DNA from: Paludibacteraceae bacterium
GTDB lineage: Bacteria; Bacteroidota; Bacteroidia; Bacteroidales; Paludibacteraceae
DNA: 55,197 nt
Direction of reading: 5' to 3'
Assembly (NCBI GenBank): GCA_018433525.1
Contig: JAHDRA010000001.1
Span: 1-55,197, forward strand
Shown: positions 23,281-31,095 of the stretch, one piece after another
How positions within the stretch are numbered: the stretch's first letter is position 1
Layout: each line of letters starts with the position of its first letter
Position numbers and translations under genes: made by a program
The notes under the pieces: generated by a model
The model's database searches: none
What the model saw: only the letters and a program-made list of their open reading frames with translations
Told to the model about the DNA's origin: nothing

Positions 23281-26223
23281 TTAAATTTTTACGTTTAACA
23301 ATTTCATAATTTGCTGAGCGGTTTCTGAAATTTTTTTACTATCGGTAATTCCCGAATGAACCAATACTTCGTAAAGCTTTTGTCTGATTTTTATGCCGTG
23401 TTTGTTGCTTTTCTGCCAGTGAGGATATTCTTCAAATACTTTTTCCATCTCGTTGGCCATTGAAGTGGCATTTTCAAAACCGGATCTGTCCAATATCCAA
23501 TAAATACTGAAAATTTCACTTGTCATGTTTTTCTCTACTTGTTCCTTTTTGGCCGTAACGATTTCTTCAATGATTTTTTTCAGCTCTTCGAGCGTTTCCT
23601 GTGTCGTTTTTTGCCTGTCCTGAAAAAGTTTTGCCAGCATTTCGGCTTTTTCGGCAATCGATTTCAGATAGGGAGCCGTATCGCCTTCCTGTGCTACGGT
23701 TCGCTCTATACTTTTAATAAGATTGAAAACTTTTTCTATATCGGAGGCTTTGCTTTTTTCAATTTTTGCCAGCGTTTCTTCATTAATTTCTAATATATCG
23801 ATGGTAGGCTGAATTTCTCCGCTTTTCGTATGCTTTTTTACCAGTTCAATCGTTTTTCGGGTAAAATCTTTATTGATGTCGATGCCACGATCGTAATTTT
23901 CTCGCAAAATTTGGTACATTCTCGAAAGCGTTTCGTAATCTTCCAGATAATCCCTCAGGAAAGCATCGGGTGAAATAATTTCGTAAACAGTTGATAATTC
24001 TTTGAAAAACCGATAATATTCGTTCCTGATTTCTTCATCCAGAAAATAATTCAGCAAAGTTTCCACTGCTTTATCCTGCTTTTTCCCGCCGATAAGGGTC
24101 AGGTAATTTTTCCTTGCCTTTTCCATCTCTTCTTTGAACCTTTCCTTCAGCATTTCTACATCTCTCACAATGCCGGCAATATCCTGCGAATCGAATGCAA
24201 GGGCTTTTTCCAGATGATCGAAAATGCCAACAAAATCGAGTACGAAACCCGACACTTTTTTTCTCCCTTCTTCATCTTCATAAGGACGATTGACGCGGGC
24301 AATAGCCTGCAGCAATACGTGGTCGCGCATGGGCTTGTCCAGATACATGCAATAGAGAATGGGTGCGTCGAAACCGGTGAGCAGTTTTTCGGTTACAATC
24401 AGTATTTTGGGAAGTTCGTCTGGCTTGCGGAAAGCTTTTCTGATTCTTTTCTCTTCAATATCGGAAAGGTGATATTTTGCCAGTTCTTCGGGGTCGTTGT
24501 AAAACGAACTGTACACCACTTGCGAATAATCTGCGGGTAAATACTTGTCCAGTTCTTCCTTATACAAAGCGCAGGCTTCTCTGTCCACTCCTACCAGAAA
24601 GGCTTTGTAACCCATAGGCTCTACTGTGTTCAGAAAATGATTTGCCACATATTGAGCTACTTTTTCCACGCGTTCCTTGTTTTTGAGCATATTTCTCAAT
24701 GTAACAGCTCGTTCCAGCACTTTGTTGAGTTCTTCCACATCGCTCATTCCTTCCGCTGCTTTCAACTCCAGAAATTCCTTTTCAAGCACTTCCTTTTCCA
24801 CCCGCAATTCGTTGGGAGCCAATGTATAATATAAAGGCACCGTTGTTCCGTCGGCAATGGATTCGGCAATACTGTATTTGTCGAGATAAGCATTTTCCGG
24901 ATCGTCTTTGCCAAAGGTGATAAAAGTTCCTTCGCCGTACTGTGTTTTATCGATTGGTGTGCCGGTGAAGCCAATATAAGTGGCATTTGGAATGGCCCCC
25001 ATCAGGTAATTGCCCAACTTTCCGCCGGTCGTTCGGTGTGCTTCGTCCACCAGCACAAAAATATTTTTCCGCAAATTGATATTTTTGGGCATGCCTTCAA
25101 ACTTGTGAATCATGGTAACGATTAATCCTCGCCGGTCGCCGGAAAGAAGTTTCTGCAAATGTTCTTTGCTGTCGGCAACCACGTTGCTCATTCCAATAGC
25201 AGCGAGATTGCCAAAAAGCTGACTTTCCAGCTCGTTGCGATCTACCAGCATGATGACGGTCGGATTTTCGAAAAGTGGATTTTCGATAATTTTTTGTGCT
25301 GCAACAATCATGGTAAAAGTTTTGCCCGAGCCCTGCGTGTGCCAGATCAGTCCTCTTTGTTTTTGTGGATCTTCGGCACGCTTCACAATTTTATCAATGG
25401 CTTTCATTTGATGCGGACGCAATACGATTTTTCGCAGTTCGTCGTCCTGACGGGTGAAGAGAATAAAATCCGTCAACAGTTTTATTACATTTTTGCGGTC
25501 AAAAAAAGTTTTGACCAGTTGTTCAAAGTCGCCGCCGGCTTCGTTTTTCCAGTTGAAAAGGAGCTTTTCGGATGTGTTCCAGGTGGCACTGTAAAGATAT
25601 TTGATGATATCCGTCAAGACATACACTTGCAGCACGGCAAGCAGTTCGGGACCGTCGCGATGATAACGCTTGATTTGTTCCAATGCTTCGCTCATGCCTT
25701 CTATTTTATGGGCAGCTTTCGTTTCGATGAACAGGACGGGAATGCCGTTGATGAGAAAAACAATATCCGGCCGAATGGTTTTGATGCCGTTGCTGAACAC
25801 AAATTCGTCCGTTACATGAAAAGTATTGCGATCCATGTTTTCGGCGTCGATAAAAGTTACGTTGCGTTCCCGTTTTTCGGTGGGGACAAAAACAGTTCTG
25901 AGTCCTTTCAGATATTCCCAGGCCAGAAAATTTCCCTCGATATTGGCAGGCACTGTTTCGATTTTTTTAATCAGTTCTTTTGCCATCAGGTGATCCAGAA
26001 AGTCGGGATTGAGACGCTGGAGCTGTTGGATAAAAATTTCACGAAATACCATGCCGGCTTCGCCGCCTTTCAGGCGCAGTGCGTCGTCGGGTTTTACATA
26101 TTCCCAGCCGAGTTTGAGAAACATGGTCAGGCCATCCTGCGAAACGTATGCTGCCGATGGTTCCTGCACATACTGAATAATGGGTTGTTGAACCGAATAT
26201 CGTTCTCCGCCTAATTTTGCCAT
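23281..26223 (-). CDS. hsdR: Type I restriction enzyme, R (motor/nuclease) subunit
   Basis: The 980-residue HsdR cleaves unmethylated DNA after ATP-driven translocation. The N-terminal PD-(D/E)xK nuclease is visible as D153 in RPDIVFLI and E167-T-K169 in LFIETKA. The SF2 helicase core has Walker A QGSGKT (298-302) and DEAH (393-396), followed by GFTGTPI and LLTGFDAP motif-VI-like segments with QAIARVNRPY. A C-terminal helical region for assembly with HsdM/HsdS follows. There is no frameshift, so it appears functional. It starts 79 bp after the hsdS stop, with a heptamer tandem repeat in between. Confidence 0.96.
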   Translation of the reverse strand: MAKLGGERYSVQQPIIQYVQEPSAAYVSQDGLTMFLKLGWEYVKPDDALRLKGGEAGMVFREIFIQQLQRLNPDFLDHLMAKELIKKIETVPANIEGNFLAWEYLKGLRTVFVPTEKRERNVTFIDAENMDRNTFHVTDEFVFSNGIKTIRPDIVFLINGIPVLFIETKAAHKIEGMSEALEQIKRYHRDGPELLAVLQVYVLTDIIKYLYSATWNTSEKLLFNWKNEAGGDFEQLVKTFFDRKNVIKLLTDFILFTRQDDELRKIVLRPHQMKAIDKIVKRAEDPQKQRGLIWHTQGSGKTFTMIVAAQKIIENPLFENPTVIMLVDRNELESQLFGNLAAIGMSNVVADSKEHLQKLLSGDRRGLIVTMIHKFEGMPKNINLRKNIFVLVDEAHRTTGGKLGNYLMGAIPNATYIGFTGTPIDKTQYGEGTFITFGKDDPENAYLDKYSIAESIADGTTVPLYYTLAPNELRVEKEVLEKEFLELKAAEGMSDVEELNKVLERAVTLRNMLKNKERVEKVAQYVANHFLNTVEPMGYKAFLVGVDREACALYKEELDKYLPADYSQVVYSSFYNDPEELAKYHLSDIEEKRIRKAFRKPDELPKILIVTEKLLTGFDAPILYCMYLDKPMRDHVLLQAIARVNRPYEDEEGRKKVSGFVLDFVGIFDHLEKALAFDSQDIAGIVRDVEMLKERFKEEMEKARKNYLTLIGGKKQDKAVETLLNYFLDEEIRNEYYRFFKELSTVYEIISPDAFLRDYLEDYETLSRMYQILRENYDRGIDINKDFTRKTIELVKKHTKSGEIQPTIDILEINEETLAKIEKSKASDIEKVFNLIKSIERTVAQEGDTAPYLKSIAEKAEMLAKLFQDRQKTTQETLEELKKIIEEIVTAKKEQVEKNMTSEIFSIYWILDRSGFENATSMANEMEKVFEEYPHWQKSNKHGIKIRQKLYEVLVHSGITDSKKISETAQQIMKLLNVKI

Positions 26224-26258
26224 ATCCTGTGTATTTTATAATGGTTGTTTTACAAAAA

Positions 26259-26314
26259 AATCACCAATCACTAATCACCAATCACCAATCACCAATCACT
26301 AATCAACAATTACC
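26259..26314. repeat. Heptanucleotide tandem repeat across the hsdS stop codon
   Basis: Eight consecutive 7-mers of the form AATCACC or close variants (AATCACT, AATCAAC, AATTACC) run from 26259 to 26314; on the coding strand they read GGTGATT. The array covers the last codons and stop of hsdS and most of the hsdS-hsdR spacer. Seven is not a multiple of three, so slippage inside the coding part would change the HsdS C-terminus. Confidence 0.85.
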
Positions 26315-27556
26315 AATCCCCAGATCCTTCACCCTTATTTTCCCGCTCATCAAATTGCTCAGCAATGAGCGAAACAAATCTTCCAGTGCTTTTTCCTTTG
26401 CCTCTTCTGCCTGAATTTTTTCATCAATGGCAGAAAGAATCGAAGCAATTTTTTGCTGAACATGAAGAGGGGGAAGAGGGAGAATAGTATTCTTAACTAT
26501 CTGCTGATTCAAATTTGGTTGAGCACATCCAAATCTCATTGATAAAAGTTTATCTCTAATTGTTTGAAAATAATAAAAATAAAATTCTGTCCAGAATTTA
26601 TTATTAGGCCTTACTGCACATATTGCTTGATTAATTGTAAATTTTCTTTTTGCTAATCCGACTTTTCCTGCAGTAGCACCGTACAATGCAATCAAAAGCG
26701 TATTGCTTTCAACATATTGAGCAGAAGATTTTCTTAATCCTTCTTCTGATATAAGTTCTTGAGTTGAATAAATATAATTATCGTTTAATTCTCCCGATTT
26801 TAACCATCCAATTTTACCCTCAAAATATTCTTTATGGTCTCGTCTTGGAGTTCCTCCACTGTATGTTTCGGCAATATCTCCTAGTCTCACCACCTCCCAA
26901 TCTTCCGGCACTTTCCCGATTTCTGTTTCCTTGAGCGGAACGTTTGCGGCTTCTTCCGGCGACACGGGTCCGTAGGTGAACAGGTGTTTCATCATCGATT
27001 TTTTAAGGGCTTTTGTGGCGTCTATCACCACATGGGTCTTCTCCTTTGCCTCCTGCACCGCAGAAAGCACCGCTGCCATCTTCTGCTGCTCGGGAAGTGG
27101 AGGGAGAGGGAGTTTTTGTTTTTGAGCTACACCTATGCTTATGAATGGTTGTCCACTGCCGGATTTATGCCAGTAATTTTCATTGTTTACAAAAAAATAT
27201 AAAAATAACAGATTAATTTTTGTTTCATTATTACTCTTTATTACAATAGTATTTTTAATGGCTGTCCATTTACCAGAAGCATAAAAACATTTTCCAGATC
27301 TTGCTCCAATAGCTGATAATATCACAGCTTCACCGTCGTGTTCATAGAAATCTAAAAAACCATCATTTCCTGCGGCACTGAATGCTGGATAACCATTTGC
27401 TGTATATAATTTTTTAGTTAACGAGGTATTTCCCCAATCCACTTTACAAACTTCTCCCAGTTTTACCACTTCCCATTCTTCTGGCAGTGGTCCGAGTTCG
27501 GTCATTTTGTAGCCCTGTGGCAGTAATATTTCGTCGTTTATTGAGTTCATAATCAT
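26303..27556 (-). CDS. hsdS: Type I restriction enzyme, specificity subunit
   Basis: The 417-residue HsdS chooses the methylation/cleavage site through two target recognition domains. TRD1 spans about residues 20-155 (starts GPLPEEWEVVKLGEVC) and TRD2 about 215-355 (starts GKVPEDWEVVRLGDIAETYSG). Each is followed by a conserved helical spacer: LPPLPEQQKMAAVLSAVQEA and LPPLHVQQKIASILSAIDEK. This is the full two-repeat architecture and there is no truncation. The last residues (GIGNC) are encoded by the start of a heptamer tandem repeat. The gene lies between an inserted RAYT gene and hsdR on the same strand. Confidence 0.94.
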   Translation of the reverse strand: MIMNSINDEILLPQGYKMTELGPLPEEWEVVKLGEVCKVDWGNTSLTKKLYTANGYPAFSAAGNDGFLDFYEHDGEAVILSAIGARSGKCFYASGKWTAIKNTIVIKSNNETKINLLFLYFFVNNENYWHKSGSGQPFISIGVAQKQKLPLPPLPEQQKMAAVLSAVQEAKEKTHVVIDATKALKKSMMKHLFTYGPVSPEEAANVPLKETEIGKVPEDWEVVRLGDIAETYSGGTPRRDHKEYFEGKIGWLKSGELNDNYIYSTQELISEEGLRKSSAQYVESNTLLIALYGATAGKVGLAKRKFTINQAICAVRPNNKFWTEFYFYYFQTIRDKLLSMRFGCAQPNLNQQIVKNTILPLPPLHVQQKIASILSAIDEKIQAEEAKEKALEDLFRSLLSNLMSGKIRVKDLGIGNC

Positions 27557-27583
27557 AGAATCATTGTTTAATTTTTATAGTCG

Positions 27584-27603
27584 GGGCGAAAAATTTTTCG
27601 CCC
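27584..27603. repeat. 20-bp perfect palindrome between RAYT and hsdS
   Basis: GGGCGAAAAATTTTTCGCCC is a perfect palindrome. The same 20 bases form the core of the larger palindrome inside the neighbouring RAYT gene. It sits 51 bp beyond the RAYT stop codon, in the 98-bp spacer before hsdS, and could fold in mRNA as a terminator-like or processing hairpin. Confidence 0.8.
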
Positions 27604-27654
27604 TAACATTATCTAAACGTTGCCGGAGACTTTTTCTTTTTCGCCCTATCAAAT

Positions 27655-28260
27655 CTAATTTTCATCTGTTTTCCATTTTTTAGGATTATCGATTATATAT
27701 TGCCTTATTCGATTTAATTCATCCTCATTTCGAATAATGTGTTCGTAAAAATTTCGTTGCCAAACAACGTAAATATCCGTATTTTGACGGAACCATTTGG
27801 TAACGCCAATTTTAAATCCACGAATAATGGAACCAATGGTTTTTGATGGCGAACGAAATGGCGTGATATTTTGTTCGCGCGTTGGTTCGGGCGTTGGCAT
27901 TGGTAGGGGCGAAAAATTTTTCGCCCCTACAATTTTCGTCCCAACATTTTTCGTCCCAACATTTTGAACCCCTACGAAATCATTCAATACGATTATCCCA
28001 TGAATATGATCTGGCATAATGATATATTCATCCAATTGGGTTTGTGGAAAATGATTGGGTATTTCCAACCAACATTGGTTTGCAATTTTTCCAAATTCAT
28101 TTAATCGCATTTCACCATTTAAAATTTCCCCAAATAAACATTCACGATTATATGTGCAAAGGGTAATAAAATAAATACCTGGTTGCGAATAATCGTATCC
28201 ATGCAATCGTATGGAACGGCGATGATGGTTATTTGGATTGTATGTCATTCTTTCTTTCAA
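27655..28260 (-). CDS. REP-associated tyrosine transposase (RAYT, Y1_Tnp/HUH)
   Basis: This is a 201-residue single-strand DNA transposase of the TnpA-REP family. The HUH motif is PDHIHG (H85, H87) and the probable catalytic tyrosine is Y172 in NFYEHIIRN. Other family signs are RRSIRLHGYDYSQPGIYFIT and WLEIPNHFPQ. Residues 96-125 are an unusual linker made of pentapeptides VGVQN, VGTKN, VGTKI and VGAKN, followed by proline-rich sequence. This linker is encoded by four 15-bp tandem repeats plus a 28-bp palindrome. The gene sits between hsdM (92 bp upstream) and hsdS (98 bp downstream) in the same direction, so it is an insertion that leaves the operon colinear. An alternative start is the ATG at 28248. 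Confidence 0.9.
   Translation of the reverse strand: MKERMTYNPNNHHRRSIRLHGYDYSQPGIYFITLCTYNRECLFGEILNGEMRLNEFGKIANQCWLEIPNHFPQTQLDEYIIMPDHIHGIIVLNDFVGVQNVGTKNVGTKIVGAKNFSPLPMPTPEPTREQNITPFRSPSKTIGSIIRGFKIGVTKWFRQNTDIYVVWQRNFYEHIIRNEDELNRIRQYIIDNPKKWKTDEN
27903..27930. repeat. 28-bp perfect palindrome inside the RAYT gene
   Basis: GTAGGGGCGAAAAA is followed immediately by its reverse complement TTTTTCGCCCCTAC. It is translated as part of VGAKNFSPLP. Its inner 20 bp are identical to 27584-27603. RAYTs act on REP palindromes, so this may be the cognate substrate. Confidence 0.85.
27916..27975. repeat. Four tandem 15-bp repeats in the RAYT linker
   Basis: On the coding strand the units are GTAGGGGTTCAAAAT, GTTGGGACGAAAAAT, GTTGGGACGAAAATT and GTAGGGGCGAAAAAT. 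The last unit overlaps the palindrome. The 15-bp period preserves the reading frame. Confidence 0.85.
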
Positions 28261-28352
28261 TTATCTTTATTTTCTCCTCTATGAACCCTTATAATCAATA
28301 TATTGAATTATCTATTTCTTTCCCGGAGAAGAACTAATTTTCATTTGATTTT

Positions 28353-29894
28353 TTAATTTTTCCATAATCCCATTTCTTGTAAAATTGCTTTCAGTTTTTC
28401 ATCTGCTTTTTGTCGTTCTTCTTCCGCTTCTCGCAACTGAATCACCGCATCTTCGGGTGGCAGGGTATCGTCCTCGCCGTTTTGTGCCACGTATCGGCTG
28501 GGGCTCAGGTTGTAGTCGTTTCGGGCTGCTTCTTGGTTGGTGATAATTTTGCTGATGCCTTCCTCTTCTTTCCATTGAAGGTAAATATCGGCAATGCGGC
28601 TGATGCTTTCGTCAGGCAGATAGTTTTTCGGTCGGCCTTTTTCGAACAGATGAGCCGCATTGATGAGCAACAAATGTTCCTTTCGGTCGGCTGGTTTGGC
28701 TTTGTTGATTACCAGAATAATTCCCGGTGCTGTAGTGTTGTAGAAAAGATTTTCAGGTAACAGGATGACTGCTTCCACCAGATCTCTTTCGACAAATTCC
28801 TTGCGGATATCGCGTTCGCGATTGCTGCCGGCATTGCCACTTCCTCTTGAAACAGCGCCCGTATCGAGCACCACAGCCATTTTCCCGGCGTCGTTCAGCG
28901 AAGCAAACATGTGCTGAACCCAGCCCCAGTCGGCACTGTTGGAAGGCGGAAAACCAAAGACGAAACGGTTGTAGGGATCATTTTCATAAACCGTTTGAGA
29001 AAAATCCTGGTTCCACATGGGATTGGCCGTAACCAGGTCGAATTTCCGCAGGGCACCTGCCGACGTTAAAAAAGCCGGACGGTTCATGGTGTCGCCCAGT
29101 GCTATTTCGGCTTCCATATCGTGAATAAAAGCATTCATTTTTGCCATCGCATACGTAGCATGCAGAATTTCCTGCCCGTAAAATCGTACCGGTTCGAAGG
29201 AGGGATTATCGTCGAATTTTTCCTTGCTTCGCAAAAAAGCTTTGATGAGCAAGCCGCCTGAACCGCAGCAGGGATCATAAATTTCGTCCCCGGGTTTCGG
29301 ATCGAGAATATACGACATCAAAACGGCTACTTCGCTGGGTGTATAAAACTCGCCGGCACTTTGTCCCGAACCTTCGGCAAATTTTCTGAGCAAATATTCG
29401 TAAGCCCGTCCCAAAATGTCGGGTTCCACATCGTCCAATCCCAATCGATATTTTCCAAGCACGTTGATAAGGTCTTTCAAAACTTCGTCGCTGATAATTC
29501 TTTGTCCGCCGGCTGTAGCATTAAAATCCACAATGTCGATGACGCTTTGAAGTTTGGGATTTTCTCTGGCAATTTTTCTCACCGCATTGGTCAAATACTC
29601 GCCCACGCCTGTAGTATGTTTAGCTATGGCTTCCCAACGGGTTTCGGGCGGCAGATAAAAACGCACAAGATTATGGTCGTTGGATAGAAATTGCTCCACT
29701 ATTTCTCTGGAACCGTAATTTTGCGAAAGACGATTGATTTCGTCTTCGAATACGTCGGAAAGTCGTTTGAGGAAAATGAGCGGTAAAATGTAATCTTTGT
29801 ATTTGGGGGCATCAATGGGTCCGCGAATTTTGCAGGCGGCTTCCCACAACCAGTTTTCGAGCGTTTTTACGTCAAGTCCGTTTTGATGAGTCAT
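28353..29894 (-). CDS. hsdM: Type I restriction enzyme, methyltransferase subunit
   Basis: The 513-residue HsdM is an N6-adenine methyltransferase that partners HsdS. An N-terminal helical domain (LENWLWEAACKIRG) precedes the Rossmann domain with GEFYTPSEV (181-189), the AdoMet motif DPCCGSGG (207-214) and catalytic motif IV NPMW (291-294), where most relatives have NPPF/Y. The product otherwise looks complete. It is the first gene of the R-M operon as transcribed, with a likely -7 promoter box about 75 bp upstream. An RAYT gene separates it from hsdS. Confidence 0.95.
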   Translation of the reverse strand: MTHQNGLDVKTLENWLWEAACKIRGPIDAPKYKDYILPLIFLKRLSDVFEDEINRLSQNYGSREIVEQFLSNDHNLVRFYLPPETRWEAIAKHTTGVGEYLTNAVRKIARENPKLQSVIDIVDFNATAGGQRIISDEVLKDLINVLGKYRLGLDDVEPDILGRAYEYLLRKFAEGSGQSAGEFYTPSEVAVLMSYILDPKPGDEIYDPCCGSGGLLIKAFLRSKEKFDDNPSFEPVRFYGQEILHATYAMAKMNAFIHDMEAEIALGDTMNRPAFLTSAGALRKFDLVTANPMWNQDFSQTVYENDPYNRFVFGFPPSNSADWGWVQHMFASLNDAGKMAVVLDTGAVSRGSGNAGSNRERDIRKEFVERDLVEAVILLPENLFYNTTAPGIILVINKAKPADRKEHLLLINAAHLFEKGRPKNYLPDESISRIADIYLQWKEEEGISKIITNQEAARNDYNLSPSRYVAQNGEDDTLPPEDAVIQLREAEEERQKADEKLKAILQEMGLWKN

Positions 29895-29969
29895 AAAATT
29901 TTTGTGTTTATTGCTTTTATTTAATGTTGCAGTTGTTTTTATGAAATTGAGGTATTGCTAAAAAGATAA

Positions 29970-29977
29970 CAAATATA
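29970..29977 (-). promoter_or_regulatory. Putative -7 box for the hsdM operon
   Basis: TATATTTG on the - strand fits the Bacteroidota consensus TAnnTTTG and lies 76 bp before the hsdM start. No good TTTG at -33 is visible. Confidence 0.5.
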
Positions 29978-30075
29978 ACGTTAAATTTTTAAAACAGACG
30001 AAGAAAAGGACAAACATTTTTTAGTTGAACATTTTCTATTTGTCATATCTTCCTGCCTGCGTAGCAGGTAAAAAT

Positions 30076-30200
30076 AAAATCTCCGGATTTTTTAATTTTT
30101 AATAAGCTCATAAAATTCAATTTGGGTGGTGGATTTGTTGTGTTATTAAAGTGGTGGTAAATAAGGTTTGAATAAACCCACATTTATTTTCTCACGCAGA
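30076..30200 (+). repeat. Direct repeat B flanking the R-M island
   Basis: This is the partner of 22747-22872, same orientation, about 90% identical by eye. It lies about 180 bp upstream of the hsdM start, so the two copies bracket the YgjP-hsdR-hsdS-RAYT-hsdM block of about 7.3 kb. Confidence 0.8.
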
Positions 30201-30744
30201 CTTCCGGTGATTTTTATTGATTTTCTGCGTTTATCTGCGATATTTATCAGCAATCATCGGCGAGAGAGGTTTTTCTCATGCTGATTTACGCTGATTTTTT
30301 CCGCTGATTTTATGCCTCCACCGGCAATATCCTGTCATATTGCAAATCCGACAAAACGGTGTTTGAAGCAAACAAGCGACCTGAGCCGGTGAGCCGAACC
30401 AACGGTCAGCGTAGCTAAAAAGAAGTTGGCGTTAAAAAAATCTTTTCTGTTTGAGCGACGAAGGAGCGAGTTTAAAAGATTTTAGCCAACGAACGCCCAT
30501 TTTTCTTGTGTGGGGTTTGTGGCAAATTTTCATCATTAAATATCTGAAAATAAATAATATAAATGTTTGCACAATTTTTTGTCATCTTCCGGGATATTTT
30601 TTGATAAACAATATCTCAGGGAGGAAATATTGTCCGGTATGTTAAAAATACAATGGGATTAACTTTTACAGCTAATCCCAAGGTCGGGGTCGGGGGGTGA
30701 TGTTCCCCTCAACCGAAAGCAAACATACAATATAAATTTTTAAA

Positions 30745-31026
30745 ATGCAAACAATTAACCAACTTTTTCAATTATTACTCAAAGATATTCAGGAGAAAAT
30801 GAATGACGAATTCGATCGTAATTTCGAACGCAACACCTTCTTTGCCGAAGCATGGAACCCGAACAAACACAATTCCATTGGTTTGCTCATGATATGGACA
30901 GGCGCATTGCGCAAATCATTGCGTTCCGAAAAGATTGACATCTATTCCATCTGGTTGCAGTCCTTACTTCCTTATGCGGAACTCCACAACTGCGGAGAAA
31001 CTTTTAATCGCACCAAAAGGAATTGA
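30745..31026 (+). pseudogene. Fragment of a phage virion-morphogenesis (gpG/tail-completion-like) gene
   Basis: The 93-residue product resembles the N-terminal two-thirds of phage virion morphogenesis proteins (Mu gpG or P2 gpS-like): DEFDRNFERNTFF ... W, then TGALRKSLRSE, then LPYAELHN. Normally PYA-x-HN is followed by EGG and a C-terminal tail; here the sequence diverges after HN and stops inside a CRISPR-repeat-like sequence. No other phage genes are nearby, so this is an isolated prophage scrap. The family call rests on motif memory, not on a search. Confidence 0.55.
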
Positions 31027-31029
31027 AAT
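31001..31029 (+). repeat. Solo CRISPR-repeat-like sequence, copy 2
   Basis: CTTTTAATCGCACC followed by AAAAGGAATTGAAAT gives a 29-base unit with the layout of type I-B/III CRISPR repeats (TTTTAATCG start, ATTGAAA end). Its last 24 bases recur at 22620-22643 with one mismatch. No second repeat, spacer or cas gene is adjacent. Confidence 0.5.
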
Positions 31030-31095
31030 TGTGTTTTTGTCTCTGTTCTGAGGTTTGTTATGCAACATAAACCAAGCATCTCTTTTGTTTGTTTT

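Larger units (their letters stand above)
29895..30744. other. 850-bp gene-poor region with mobile-element traces
   Basis: I find no credible gene. The region holds the hsdM promoter, direct repeat B (30076-30200), a cluster of CTGATTTACGCTGATTT motifs (30281-30310), and an imperfect hairpin at 30425-30490 (GTTGGC/GCCAAC ends, AAAATCTTTT/AAAAGATTTT middle). A second hairpin lies at 30654-30680 (TGGGATTA/TAATCCCA) and is followed by a G-rich run, CGGGGTCGGGGGG. Sequences of this kind are typical of decayed mobile-element ends. Confidence 0.55.

Noticed and set aside
25159..26214. A 351-codon open frame on the + strand opposite hsdR
   Set aside because: It is fully antisense to the well-conserved N-terminal nuclease/helicase part of HsdR and its translation is Phe/His-rich without any recognisable domain, as expected of a shadow frame.
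23281..26223. hsdR as a degraded gene
   Set aside because: Nuclease, Walker A, DEAH and C-terminal regions are all present in one frame of normal length.
30451..30645. A 64-codon open frame in the gene-poor region
   Set aside because: It runs through repeat and hairpin sequence, has no promoter or family resemblance, and part of it is the arm of an imperfect hairpin.
22620..31029. A CRISPR array
   Set aside because: Only two distant, single repeat-like copies exist, with no regular spacers and no cas genes in the window; I report them as solo repeat-like sequences.
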